A stretch of 64,000 bases of DNA from Allacma fusca (taxonomy: Eukaryota; Arthropoda; Collembola; Symphypleona; Sminthuridae). Made by a program: the position numbers and the translations under genes. Numbering within the stretch: position 1 is the first letter of the stretch; every line of letters starts with the position of its first letter. Below are positions 38,341 to 49,499 of this stretch, piece by piece. The notes beneath the pieces were generated by a model. It worked only from the letters and a program-made list of their open reading frames with translations. It did no database searches and was not told the origin of the DNA. The DNA lies in the NCBI GenBank assembly GCA_947179485.1, contig OX359248.1:48866847-48930846 (forward strand), in the 5' to 3' direction.

Positions 38341-39685
38341 ATGAACAAAATTGTAAGTTGACTTCACTGGCAGTAGAAACAAAAAAGAAAATTTTGTCAT
38401 TTTATAAAATTACGGATTACAATAGCCATTGCCTCAAAAGTTAAAAATCTCTAAAGATTCAAAAGGACAAAGTTTTACGGATCAGTACCCCGGTATCTTT
38501 TGTGAATTTTAATTAGCACTGGGAGTATCTCTAATACATCTAAACTATATTGAATATTATTTTTAAAATTTGTGTTTACAGATCATTGCCTTCGCCATTT
38601 GCGCTGTTGTGGTTGCTGAACCACCGTCTGGGGGTTACGGTGGAGGAGCACCTGTTGTTGCATTCGGTGGTTCATCCGCTGGTGGATTCAGCGGTGGAAG
38701 TAGCGCAAGTTTCTCAGGCGGTTCTTCTTTCTCTTCTGCTAGTTCCGCAGGTGGTTCTTCTGGAGGTTTTACAGCTTCATCAGGTCCAGCTCAGCAACAG
38801 TCTTACCCAGCACCCCAGCAATCTTATCCAGCACCACAGCAATCTTACCCAGCTCCAGCCCCTCAACCACAATCAAACTACGGAGCTCCATCTGTCCCAG
38901 CACCAGTCCCACAACCATCTTACCCAGCACCACAACAGTCTTACCCAGCTCCAGCCCCTCAACCACAATCAAACTACGGAGCTCCATCTGTCCCAGCACC
39001 AGTCCCACAACCATCCTACCCAGCACAACAACAGTCTTACTCAGCACCCCAGCAATCTTACCCAGCACCCCAACAATCTTATCCAGCACCACAACAATCT
39101 TACCCAGCTCCAGCCCCTCAACCACAATCAAACTACGGAGCTCCATCTGTCCCAGCACCAGTCCCACAACCATCCTACCCAGCACAACAACAGTCTTACT
39201 CAGCACCCCAGCAATCTTACCCAGCACCCCAACAATCTTATCCAGCACCACAACAATCTTACCCAGCTCCAGCCCCTCAACCACAATCAAACTACGGAGC
39301 TCCATCTGTCCCACAACAGTCTTACCCAGCACCCCAACAATCTTACCCAGCACCCCAACAATCTTATCCAGCACCACAACAATCTTACCCAGCTCCAGCC
39401 CCTCAACAACAATCAAGTTACGGAGCTCCATCTGTCCCAGCACCAGCCCCACAACCATCTTACCCAGCCCCACAACCATCTTACCCAGCTCCACAACAGT
39501 CTTACCCAGCTCCACAACAGTCTTACCCAGCACCACAACCATCTTACCCAGCCCCACAACCATCTTACCCAGCACCACAACAGTCTTACCCAGCTCCCCA
39601 ACCATCTTACCCAGCACCACAGCCCCAGGCAAGCTTCGGAGCTCAGTCTTCTAGCTCCGCTGGAGGACAAGGCGGTTACCAATAG
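38341..39685 (+). CDS. PAPQ2: shortened PAPQ repeat protein
   Basis: Two exons, 38341-38352 and 38582-39685, giving 371 aa. The signal peptide is MNKIIIAFAICAVVVA. The protein goes straight from a short Gly/Ser stretch (GGSSASFSGGSSFSSASSAGG) into the repeat domain and from there to the conserved tail SSSSAGGQGGYQ. Both non-repetitive blocks present in PAPQ1 and PAPQ3 are missing (DGPLEG to QILSQQVVSQ, and QLITLGQINPARLV). Its repeats are dominated by QQSYPAP and by a higher-order unit ending NYGAPSVPAPVPQPSYPA that recurs several times, so the array seems to have expanded within this copy. The frame is fully open and the splice sites, TATA box and poly(A) signal are intact, so it is probably functional. 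Function as for PAPQ1, inferred only. Confidence 0.88.
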
Positions 39686-39771
39686 ACGTTCATGAAGACA
39701 CGATAAACTCAATATTATTTGAAAATTTATTTTTTTATTGTGTTTACGCAAATGTAAATCTTTTAAATTGA

Positions 39772-39777
39772 AATAAA
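39772..39777 (+). terminator. Polyadenylation signal of PAPQ2
   Basis: AATAAA 87 bp after the stop codon. Confidence 0.6.
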
Positions 39778-39899
39778 TAATTGAATGGGAAGTCAAAAAT
39801 CTAATTTTGTGTCTACATAAATTGCTACTTCTATTCAATTATTGAGCAGGACCATTCATGTAACTATAAAGGAACAATTACTTGGACAGGTGGTAGTGT

Positions 39900-40250
39900 A
39901 TTTATGTATGTATGTATGTATTTATTAAGTACTTCTTGGCACATTCCATAGTACATCGAAATTACAAACGCAGTACATGATTTACATTGTTCATATATTG
40001 CTTACGATTCCCTTACAAGTGAGAGTCATATACCGGACCTCATCGGTTTACATCAACCCTGTGACTGTGAGATTAGTGGGGCCGTACGTCCATCCCCTGC
40101 ATATAGCAGGTACATGCACCTTTCACACACAGCCAAGTGTATAGAGAGATAGAAAATACCCAGGAAGTTATGCGGGGTGAGCTGGAGTCGAAACCGACTC
40201 CTTTGCAACCGTACAGACACGCTACACCACCGAGGCGCCGGGCCACCTGC
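39900..40250 (-). mobile_element. tRNA-derived SINE with 15-bp target duplication
   Basis: A perfect 15-bp direct repeat GACAGGTGGTAGTGT flanks the element (39885-39899 and 40251-40265). Read on the minus strand, it starts with a tRNA-like head (CCTCGGTGGTGTAGCGTG, box-A-like; GGTTTCGACTCC, box-B-like) and ends in an ATTTATGTATGTATGTA-type tail. It is inserted in a Helitron-like sequence. Confidence 0.85.
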
Positions 40251-40265
40251 GACAGGTGGTAGTGT

Positions 40266-41019
40266 GAGTGTACAAATTAATAGCTGAAAAAATCTTGCGC
40301 GCTTTTTTTAGGGTAGCTCGCAGAGCTTTAAAAACGCGAACAGGTTAATAATAAGGACTAGTAAAAGCCCTGTGCTTTACAGGGACAATTACTTGACGAA
40401 GTTGTAGTGTGAGTGTAGAAATTAAAAACCAAACGGTTTACGAGTCAAGCGCTGTTGTCGATACATGTTGTATGGCTAAATCATGCGGGGTGATATTAAG
40501 AGTAGCGCTTTAAATAAACGGACAGGTAGTACTCGTTAATAATAAGGAGTGCTTGATAAGCCACCTTTTGGGTGTTGTGGGAGGCCATTGAACTATGAAC
40601 ACGCGGAACTTTAAATAAACGGACATAGAGTGCTCTTTAATAATGACTGCTTGGCATGCCACCCGTTTGGGCGTTGTGTAAGAGCATTGAACTATGAACG
40701 CGCGAAACTTAAAAAACTAAATAAACTGACAGAAAGTGCTCGTTTATAATAAAGGATAACTAGCAGTATAGCCACCGTCCGCGTCGGTGGTTTGCAGGGT
40801 TTCTCTTAAAAAGAGTGTGACGCAGGCTACTGGCTTTACCGCTATCAATAAAAAAATTCTTGATTAGAATTTTTTTAAAATTGAACTCTCGTTAGATGTT
40901 CCTCATGATTTTGAATTCATTTTAGTTTTATTAAAAATGTAACGTTACACGTTACAAAACTTCCTGAAATTCACAATTGCTTGTGTACGTTCCTTCACCT
41001 TTGCCCATCATTTCACTGC
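40266..41019 (-). mobile_element. Helitron-like sequences, including 3' terminus
   Basis: On the minus strand, the sequence ending at 40357 reads as a GC-rich hairpin (CCCTGT...ACAGGG) followed by TTTT and ACTAGT, the Helitron 3' signature (hairpin plus CTRR, inserted before T). Related units recur through 40380-40780, each with GGACAG and CTCGTTAATAATAA runs, suggesting nested or tandem copies. Confidence 0.65.
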
Positions 41020-41404
41020 CGTGTCCGTTACAATCACCTTTACATTTTCTTTTGAATTCCCTTTGGAAAGAGGAACGTACAACGTACAGTTGACCACGCG
41101 AAAAAACGGTGTTTTCAAATAAATACCAACTTTCTCAAAACTTTGTCCTTGAGATTTGTTAATGGACAGCAAAGCGTACTCTGATAGGAAAATGCCTTCG
41201 CTTTAATACATATGGGTAGTCACCATCATATGAGATAATCCGGGGAATAAACAATGTTTCTCCAGCAGATCTGCCTGTCAGTCGCGAATATTAAATTTTC
41301 TTGTAGTGTAATAATTACACGGGTTATTAGACCGTTACACAGCTTTGTATTAAGGTTTCGTAATAGCAATATAATTGTGTCGACTTGCATCAATAGCATC
41401 AAGC
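41020..41404 (-). pseudogene. Decayed Helitron helicase (PIF1-like C-terminus)
   Basis: Minus-strand frames give IILLLRNLNTKLCNG, then ISYDGDYPYVLKRRHFPIR, then SINKSQGQSFEKVGIYL. These match, in order, conserved blocks of the PIF1-family helicase at the end of Helitron Rep/Hel proteins (LLRNL...LCNG; RRxFPxR; INKSQGQ). At least two frame changes and a stop after HFPIRVRFAVH show that the gene is dead. Its position, between two Helitron 3' ends, fits the element layout. Confidence 0.75.
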
Positions 41405-41408
41405 CATA

Positions 41409-41510
41409 TATGCAACGTGTGTATGGCAGGGGATTGGAGAGCACGGGGAGCGACAGCTCATCCGCTGTAGCTGAAGTGCGCTGCGTGCTCTCCAATACAC
41501 ACGTTGCATA
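41409..41510. repeat. Interrupted hairpin next to the helicase remnant
   Basis: TATGCAACGTGTGTAT and ATTGGAGAGCACG on the left pair with CGTGCTCTCCAAT and ATACACACGTTGCATA on the right; the left arm carries an extra 8 nt (GGCAGGGG). Confidence 0.65.
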
Positions 41511-41547
41511 CTATACTGCTCGCCGCTCGCCCATTGCTTTACATATA

Positions 41548-41575
41548 ACTAGTAAAAGCCCTGTGCTTCACAGGG
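41548..41575 (-). mobile_element. Second Helitron-like 3' terminus
   Basis: On the minus strand GCCCCTGTGAAGCACAGGGC, then TTTT, then ACTAGT. This is a better-preserved version of the terminus at 40357. Confidence 0.65.
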
Positions 41576-42053
41576 GCAATTCGTTTCATATAGCTAGTTG
41601 GCAATGCATCATCAAAAAATTATAGTACAACGCTCCAGGCCACTAAAGTTCTCTCCCAAACTCAATATTTGGCTATACACGTGGAATTTAACTGTTCGCT
41701 TGATGAATATAATACCAACGTTGTCATTAAATCTTACTGTTGCATCACTGCATGGTGCCTTACCCATTAGTGGATCACCACAACGTGCTGATTAAATATG
41801 ATTTTTTATGTTATTATAATTTGTATATAGCTCACAATCAGTTGTACCGTAATAATGTAACTGAAGCCTCAGACACTGGACGCACTGATTATTTAAAATA
41901 CGAAAAATGAAAGGAATTCACATTAGCGCAACACTTCACTTAATACAGTTACTAAAGTTCATGGTTCCTACAAATCAGTCCTTACTTCCTAATGATATTT
42001 TAGGGGATATAATAATAATCACTAATAAGAATCCCACACTTATGTGTACAAAG
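41576..42053. other. Unassigned sequence in the transposon block
   Basis: No exon or terminal repeat recognised. It probably belongs to the Helitron-like element whose 3' end is at 41548. Confidence 0.35.
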
Positions 42054-44483
42054 CCCAGCTAGCACACGGGTTCTTTCTGATATCAGGAATGCTTCGCATT
42101 CTGCAGAATTTCCGAATATTCGGAATGCATTAAAACTGATGTCAAAATGATATCATTTTCCATGCACAAGGATGAAACATTTATGAATGATGTCGTAAAT
42201 TGTTCAGCGGAATGAAGCCTTTCTCATATCACTCATCGCTAACATGCAAAATTTAGAGTTAACGATGCGGCTCCGAAATATGTCGTGAATACAACAGTGA
42301 CGCATGAGCAATGCAAATTGTTAATTCCGTTGGGAAAAATTCTACGCGCCAGCATTGCAATTCATTTCTAGACAGTGGCTGAATCTTATAAAATCACTAA
42401 TTAGTGTACACAACAAAATTAATGAAAATGGTTTGCGCTGTAATCTGCAGTTCCAGTACTACTAAAGGCAGTGGGCTTCATTTAAGGTAAGTGTAATTAT
42501 ATAATTTTTAACCAGACGTTTTTACTTTTAAGTTTCATTGTATACATGTATGAGTTAATTTCTAATGTGTAAGTCCTATATGTCGGATTGTTAATTTTAA
42601 TGTATTGAGTGTAGTTTTACTTCCACTATTAATATATTAAATTGGAAGTAAAATTAGGTTTTAAAAATAATTATGATGTGCACATTTCTTTCTTGTTTCA
42701 GTTACCATTTGCAATACGTTGAGGGAATTTGGAATTCATTCCAACCTCCTGCGACATTGTAAGGTCCACATCGATAAAGTAGGTATTATATTTTGTATTT
42801 TTGTGTATTATACTTACAAAACGATTCACGATGCAATGCATAAGGTTAACGTGGAAAATTATTTTTGAAGGAACCACTAGTGGACGTGTACTACTGGGTC
42901 CGGAGAAGTAAATCCAATGTGCAGGGGATGGTAGAAGGAAGAATTGCTGCTTTATTTATTTATTTTATACTTTTAAATTTTTGTGCATACAAATCTATTT
43001 ATCTAATTATAAAAATGTACATATTGTTTGTGCTATGTGAATAATGAATGTATGAATAATTAAACATATGAGTCTAAACTTGTATTTTTCGTAATTATTG
43101 AGACCCTACAATATTATTGGTCGTAGTTGAATCCATAATCAGACAGATGGCGCCTTTCAGAAATGCTTCGCAGCTCTGTCGCTAACTGGAGATTTTGCGA
43201 TATCGTTCCGAAAGTGATACGAAGCGAAAATGCGGACATTTGCTACTCATAAAGAAGTCATTCTTAATATATCCTGAAGCAATAGCGACATCAGAACGAG
43301 ATCAGTGCCTTCGTACACATGATGACGCATTGAATTCATTATGATATCAGTGTGCTGGCTGGGAGGTCAGTCATTAAAATTCTTCAGTGCTGTAACCGAA
43401 CGTAGTTTTTCTCACTACCAGTCTTAATTTAATCCAAATTTGATGATTTATGTCTAATGTTTATAATAATTACGATTAGCGCTTTTAAGTGATAATCTAC
43501 GTAATATTGGGAGCTTCCAGTATGCTGCAGCATATGCGAGCCAGCAGTATGCTGTTGGTATATGCCGAGAAGCAGAGCGAGCTGAGCGAGATGAAAAAGC
43601 TCTCCTCTGCGGCGAACGTTTCAACTCGATGTGCTCCTCGGCTTGCTGTATATACCACCGACTTGCTTGGCTATACAGTGAAATAATATTGTTTGCCTGA
43701 TATTATGGCTGTGGATGTATGTACCATGAGATTGAGTGGTAGGAATAATAAAATGTAATGCATGGGGAAACTGAGACGTTTGTAGCCAAAATTAAATATA
43801 ACTTTATTTTAAGTTTAAGAATGATGAGCACTGGTTAACTGAAACACAGGAAATAAATGTACACATTATTATAATTATTAAAACCTGATTTTACTTCCAA
43901 TTTATTATATTAATCGTGGAAATAGAACAACACTCAATACAATAAAATTGACAATCAGAAACATAGGACTTACACATTATAAATTAACACATACATATAT
44001 GACTACGAAACTTACAAGTAAAAACGTATGATTAAAAACTATATAATTATTATACTTACGTTAAATGAAGTTCATTGCCTTCAGTAATAATGGAACTACA
44101 GACTAAAAAACAGAGGTTTACTAATATTGCTTGGTACACTAATTAGTGATTTTATCAGATTCGTCCAATGACTAGAATTGAATTGCAATGCTGGCACGTA
44201 GAATTTTTCCAACGGAATTACCAATTTGCATTGCTCATGCGTCACTGTTGTGTTTAGGAGATATTCCGGAGCCGTATCGTTAACTCTACATTTTGAATGT
44301 TAGCGATGAGTGATATGAGAAGTATTCCACTGAACAATTTCCGACATCATTCGCAAATGTTTCCTCCTTGTGAATAGAAGATGTAATCTTTTTGATATCA
44401 GTTTTAACGCATTCCGAATATTCGGAAATTCTGCGGGGTGCGAAGCATTCCTGATATCAGAAAGAACCCGTGTGCTAGCTGGG
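42054..44483. mobile_element. Foldback composite of a THAP-like DNA transposon
   Basis: The left arm 42054 to about 42690 reappears inverted at about 43860-44483, including the outer CCCAGCTAGCACACGGG terminus, a palindromic TTCCGAATATTCGGAA, and the first exon and intron start of a gene. A third, diverged terminus (complement CCCAGCCAGCACACTGATATC) ends at 43363, so one nearly full copy (42054-43363) seems to be joined to an inverted half copy. The target duplication is unclear. Confidence 0.7.
42428..42486 (+). pseudogene. Possible THAP-type zinc finger start of a transposase
   Basis: A short open exon beginning MVCAVICSSSTTKGSGLHL and ending at a GTAAGT donor. The start, with C-x3-C close behind the initiator Met, resembles the beginning of THAP DNA-binding domains found in P-element-like transposases. 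The inverted copy near 44095 is mutated. There is too little sequence for certainty. Confidence 0.35.
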
Positions 44484-45851
44484 AAGTACGTTATGGAGTA
44501 CTCAAGTCAGAAAAATTGTCTCTATAATTACAACAAATATTTAAAAATAAATGTAATATGTACAAAACAAATTATTTCACAATTTAAACAAACATTCAAT
44601 TAAAAATGACAAATGCAGCGGTTAAATAATTTTGCATTCAAAAATATTTTAAATAATTTGAAGCTGTTTTTTAGATTGTTACGATAGAGCTGCATCAGGA
44701 TTAGAACAGGCATTGGACAACACCGATTTTGAACTCACAGACACGGATTGTGAGGGAAAACTCCAGGACGAAAGCTTCGACAAAGAGCAATCCGCAGCAA
44801 ACATCCACCGACAGTCAGTGATTTTCATTTTGTGGCCGTTAATTCGCCCGAGTAAGTCACGACAAAACCATCTGAAGCTGCTTGTATTAGAAAGCAGGAT
44901 GTAGTAACTGTTGCGGAGTTCGGCAATATTTTTGATAATGATCTAGGAGGTTAGGTTTTGTTTCGAATGATATAATGTATAAAGTTGTATTTAATTTGTT
45001 TCACATGCAATGCTTTCGTGGTTTAGGTCAAGTTGAGTTTGTTATTCGGGACACAACTTTTGATTCAGTTGGCGAGAACCATCCATTTACTGATACGGAT
45101 ACGAACGTGTTCAGTTAATTTAGTTTCGGAAACGCCGATATTGACGGATATTTCTTCAAAAACAGATTTGCGGACTCAGAAATGTAGAGGTAATTATATC
45201 AATAGTTCATATGTCAAAAACATTTGTAGTAATTATTACACCATTGATAATCTTTGAATACTTTTGATAATTCAATACTTTCAAAAAATTACGCTTTATC
45301 AACTGGTTAATATCGTATCGGATGTGTCTAAAATTATTCTCTAAAAGATTCTCAAAATTCGGATGTTTAGATTAGCGACTTTTGAAATTCCTGGTGTTAC
45401 AATTCCAGTAAATGAAAGCAGGGAATTCTACGTCCTTAATGACTGGCTTTTGAAACTGAGAGAATAAGTCCCAGTTTGTAAGTATCACATTACTGATCAT
45501 TATGAATGTGTAGTTATAAGTTTTTTAATTCAGTTCTTACGTAACGCTTTCACGTATACAGGTAAGGTACTTGAGGGGAATTTGCGGAGTTGACGCTGAA
45601 AAATTTGTCAAACGCATTCTCAATCGAATTATTGGTGTCGATTAGGCAAATGCTGCGAACTTTTCTAAAACTAGGCAAAAGGTGAAATTTCAGAGCCCTG
45701 AAATTATTCACTGTATAATATGTAATTATTGCAGTATCAAAAACAGATTTGTAATAATTATGTAAAATTAAAGTATTATTACCTTACTGAACCTGTTCAA
45801 ATTAATTCCAGCTGCAGTAGGGAAGCGTCACGAGGATACATCGCCTACTGA
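44484..45851. other. Degenerate sequence before the transposase remnant
   Basis: Short coding-like pieces (for example around 44710-44800 and 45030-45190) next to GT or AG signals suggest decayed upstream exons of the transposase at 45852-48126, but no motif can be named. Confidence 0.35.
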
Positions 45852-48126
45852 GTGATATCGAGGATTGTATCAAAACTTGTGAATAGCATATTAGATACTG
45901 ACCATGTTTCCGAAGAACTTAGTCATTCTTCGGATTCAGATAACCAAGATCTAGAGGTAGATTTACCATTGAATATGAACCTTGCTCAGTGGTGTACAAA
46001 CTTTCAAGTGTCTCATGTTGATGTCGATTCGTTGTTAATTTTTTTAACTAAGCATGCAAATGCTCCGCTTCCTCTTTGTACGAGAACACTTCTTTGAACG
46101 CCAAGAATTTAATGTATATACAGTAAAACCTGTATATAGTGGTTTCTCTAGGGAACCTAATATTTGACCAGTATGTACAGTGACCACTATACTCAGTATA
46201 GTGGTCATGGACCACTATATAGGGTGCATATATTAAGTGAATATTTTAACGCGTTTAAGAAGACATGATTGAAACGGTCGCATTTTTTTTACATAATCAC
46301 TAATTTTTGACCGTTTAAAATTTTTTAACGTGTGGTAGCAAGATATTCTGTATAACGATAATTCTATACGGTAATTCTAAATATTGTTTTTGAATACTAC
46401 GTGAAATAGCTACCAACTATCGTAAAATTACTTTATTATTGACCCCGGCAGATTCTCCGTAAATATAGTATAATTTAAACAAATATAATGTTTCTTCTTC
46501 CAAGGTTCAATCCAACCATTGCTTGCTGGCTATCCTGCCTACCACTTTTACTTTGAGATTTTCCAATAATTCTAATATTTCTATTTTTTTGAAAAGGAAA
46601 TCAAAGTGTTTTTGAACTGTGCGTGGTATGGAGGTATGGTACTGGGAATATGCTTTATTTAAGAAACCGTAATCTAGAATAATCTTAGAAATCTATAGAA
46701 ATTATGAGCGACGATTTCGTGTGCACATGGTTTTTAATGCTGACCACTGTATTCAGAGTTCGAAGCATGCATTTCGTAATGAATGGACATCAGCCCGGGT
46801 CCATTATTGACAGGGGACCACTATAGAGAAAACCACTGTATACAGGGTTAACGTAATGTTAAAACATAGGGCGCATGACGGGGACACATGATACTGGCCA
46901 CTGTGAACAGGAGACCACTGTATAGGTGGTCACTATATACAGGTTTTACTGTATATATGTATAAATAAATTAGGAGAGGGCGATTTTTACTATTTTGGCA
47001 TTGAGCTTAGCTTAAGATCAAAGATTAATGCAGGAATTGTAACTAATCATTTACCAATTTACTCCTTAGAATGTGAACCATACTTAATAACAATGACAAT
47101 TAGTTGCGATGGGCTACCAATTGCAAAGAGCAGTAAAGATCAACTTTGGCCTTTGATGGGTGTAGTGAATCAGTCTGTGTGTCGGAAACCATTTGTGATT
47201 GCATTGTACAGTGACAAATCAAAGCCCAAAGATTTGAATGCTTACTTAGAAAAATTTATGATTGAAACTAATATTATGGCAACCTTAGGTATAAAAGTAA
47301 ATGCAACAGTATAAAAATTTTAAATCAGTTTCATTACAGCGGATGCTCCGGCGAGAAGTTTTTTGAAATTTGTAAAACTTCACAATGAGTATATTTCTTG
47401 TGACAAGTGTGAGCAAGATGGTACCTGGTTTTAGCGAAGCGTTGTATTTCCATAATTTAATTCTCCACTAAGATCAGATAGTAGTTTTAGATTACCGAGT
47501 CAGAAAGATCATCATGTTGGCATATCTCCATTGATAAATATTTCACTTGGAATGGTCAGACAATTTGTATTGGATTATATGCATTTAGTGTTTAGATGTC
47601 ATGAGAAAAATGTTAAATTGCTGGATGAAGGGTTCTCTTAAAGTAAGATTGCGGGCTAGAGACGTCGAAATTATTTCTGCAAAATTAAAATTACTAAACG
47701 CGTTGGTTCCCAATAAATTTGCAAGGAAGCCTTGCGCTTTAAGTGAAGTTGATAGATTTAAAGCTACGGAATTCAGACCATTCTTACTTTTTTACAGCAT
47801 TGTTGTTCAAAAAGACGTTCTACCAGCTAAACTGTATAAGCATTACCTGTTATTTCAAGCAGCCATTTTCATGCTTGTTAGCTCTCAAACCACCAGTGAA
47901 TACTACTGCTAAAAATTTAGTTTTAGAATGTTTTAAGCAATCTGCACCTTTATACGGCACGGAGTTTTTGGTGTACAATGTATACTGTTTGTTGCATCTT
48001 GCAGATTATGCTCTTAAATTCTCAAGCCTAGATAATTTTGTTGTAGTTTTGAAAATTACATGCAAAGTTTTTAAAAAACTGGTCAAATCAAAACGAAATT
48101 ACTTGCGAAATTTTGGTCCAGTATAA
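45852..48126 (+). pseudogene. Decayed transposase gene, interrupted by a MITE
   Basis: Pieces in order: LAQWCTNFQVSHVDVDSL...CTRTLL (about 45975-46096), then after the MITE FYYFGIELSL, CDGLPIAKSSKDQLWPL (47107 on) and KPKDLNAYLEKFM, then FVLDYMHLV (about 47562), and RKMLNCWMKG...KATEFRPFLLF (47601-47800). This order of motifs is typical of a large family of transposase-like proteins common in invertebrate genomes (DGLPLFKSS-LWPI, HLVCLGV-M, ATEFR-FLLY). Frame changes near 47400-47600 and the MITE insertion show that it is dead. The superfamily is not certain. Confidence 0.7.
46121..46951. mobile_element. TA-flanked MITE (Tc1/mariner-pogo-like)
   Basis: Inverted termini CAGTAAAACCTGTATATAGT and its complement, flanked by TA on both sides (46119-46120 and 46952-46953). 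Inner GACCACTATA-type repeats recur throughout. The CAGT...AACCT start and TA target are typical of pogo/Tigger-type elements. It sits inside the transposase remnant. Confidence 0.85.
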
Positions 48127-48234
48127 CTGTCTCAATTTCTCCACATTCGCATTTCATTTTCACAAACTCAATTCATATAGCACATCCACCCATACCCATA
48201 ACATCAGGCAAAACAAGGGATTAATAACAAAAGC

Positions 48235-48440
48235 TGTCAAAGAATCTGAAAACTCGAATTGGGTTGGCGACTTGAATAAGTAGAATTTAAAAATTTGTTT
48301 TGGATTAACAGATTGGTCAAGGAAAATTTGGATTGCATGTTTTACAATGACGGACTGCCCGTAATTCAATGAATTTGGCTTGGGCTAACGGGCTTATCGA
48401 AATATATGCAAATAATTTGTTATAATGTTTAATACATTTG
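48235..48440. repeat. Dispersed repeat, copy 2
   Basis: Longer version of the repeat at 36822-36990, with an additional middle segment of about 55 bp. Confidence 0.6.
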
Positions 48441-48650
48441 CACAGATTATAATAGACTAGCACTGCACAGCCAGCTATTGCTGGCTCAGAATGGCAAATG
48501 TAAATAGATAAGGCAGTAAATAGTTGCATGGAAAATAGCTATCTGCGCCGTGCTATGGTCGTGGACAAATCTAAAGCGCGCGTAAATTTGAATCTCAAAT
48601 CCGTATTACACCAAGACGAAGACGGCCCACTCTTTCAACTTAGGAGAGAG

Positions 48651-49493
48651 CAGGGCTGGTCATTCGAATCGGAATTAGAATTGGAATCGGTATTTCATTC
48701 CTATTTTGTGGTATTGTTATCGGAATTGGTATTTTTAAATATATTTTTTCAAGTATTTAAATCTATATTGAATCGAAAAGAAATATCTGAATTAGAATTA
48801 GTATTCAAAATATATTTGAATACTGTATCCAATGCTTAGATATCCGAAAACTCCGTGACATTTTGAAGTTTATCTCGTAAATTCAAACATCAAAGGAAGT
48901 TTTCAGTCAGCCATGACATAACTTTTTTAAATTACTCATTGGAATACAAAATTTAGGATTACGTTTGACTCCATAAAATGACACAGAGCAACGATACTAA
49001 TTTTTTTCTGGAAATGAATTTGCTACAACCTGTAAGCACTGAATTCATTTGTCAATAATTTTCTCAATTGGTAAAAAGGGATCTAATTTTGTCAGGGGAA
49101 AAAGCATGCAGCTCACGTTTTTAGTACTAGAGTATCCCTGAAAAACAAAGTGAATCAACAAGTTATATACGGCTATGGTACTTATGTAGATTAAGCAGTT
49201 ATGCCTTTATAAAATGGTCTGACATATTCACTGGCTTCTTTTCATTCGTAATTGCCGAAATTATATACTTTCGGGTTTAAATGTTACGATGTTTTTCGTG
49301 ACTCTAGTAACTCCAGGTATTACTATTTAATAAATAAAGTATTTTAATTATATTGGAATTCATAGAAAATATTTGAATAAATTGGATTTGAATTTTCATT
49401 TTTTGAAACAAATACATCTGAATTGGTATTGGAATCCGTTAGGGTTAATCTTAATCAGAATCGTATCCATATTTTTCGAATACTCCAGCCCTG
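48651..49493. mobile_element. MITE-E: hAT-like element with GGAATCGGAATT arrays
   Basis: 843-bp element with termini CAGGGCTGG inverted at both ends and an 8-bp duplication matching at 7 of 8 positions (GGAGAGAG at 48643-48650, GTAGAGAG at 49494-49501). Degenerate GGAATCGGAATTGG-type repeats lie inside both ends. It interrupts the segmental duplication that resumes at 49502. Confidence 0.8.
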
Positions 49494-49499
49494 GTAGAG

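Noticed and set aside
40180..40250. Functional tRNA gene on the minus strand
   Set aside because: Box-A and box-B-like sequences are degenerate, no clean cloverleaf can be drawn, and the 15-bp duplication with a simple tail shows a SINE.
43489..43686. Short coding region after the transposon terminus at 43363
   Set aside because: It lies inside the foldback loop, with palindromic GC-rich sequence and no homology I recognise.
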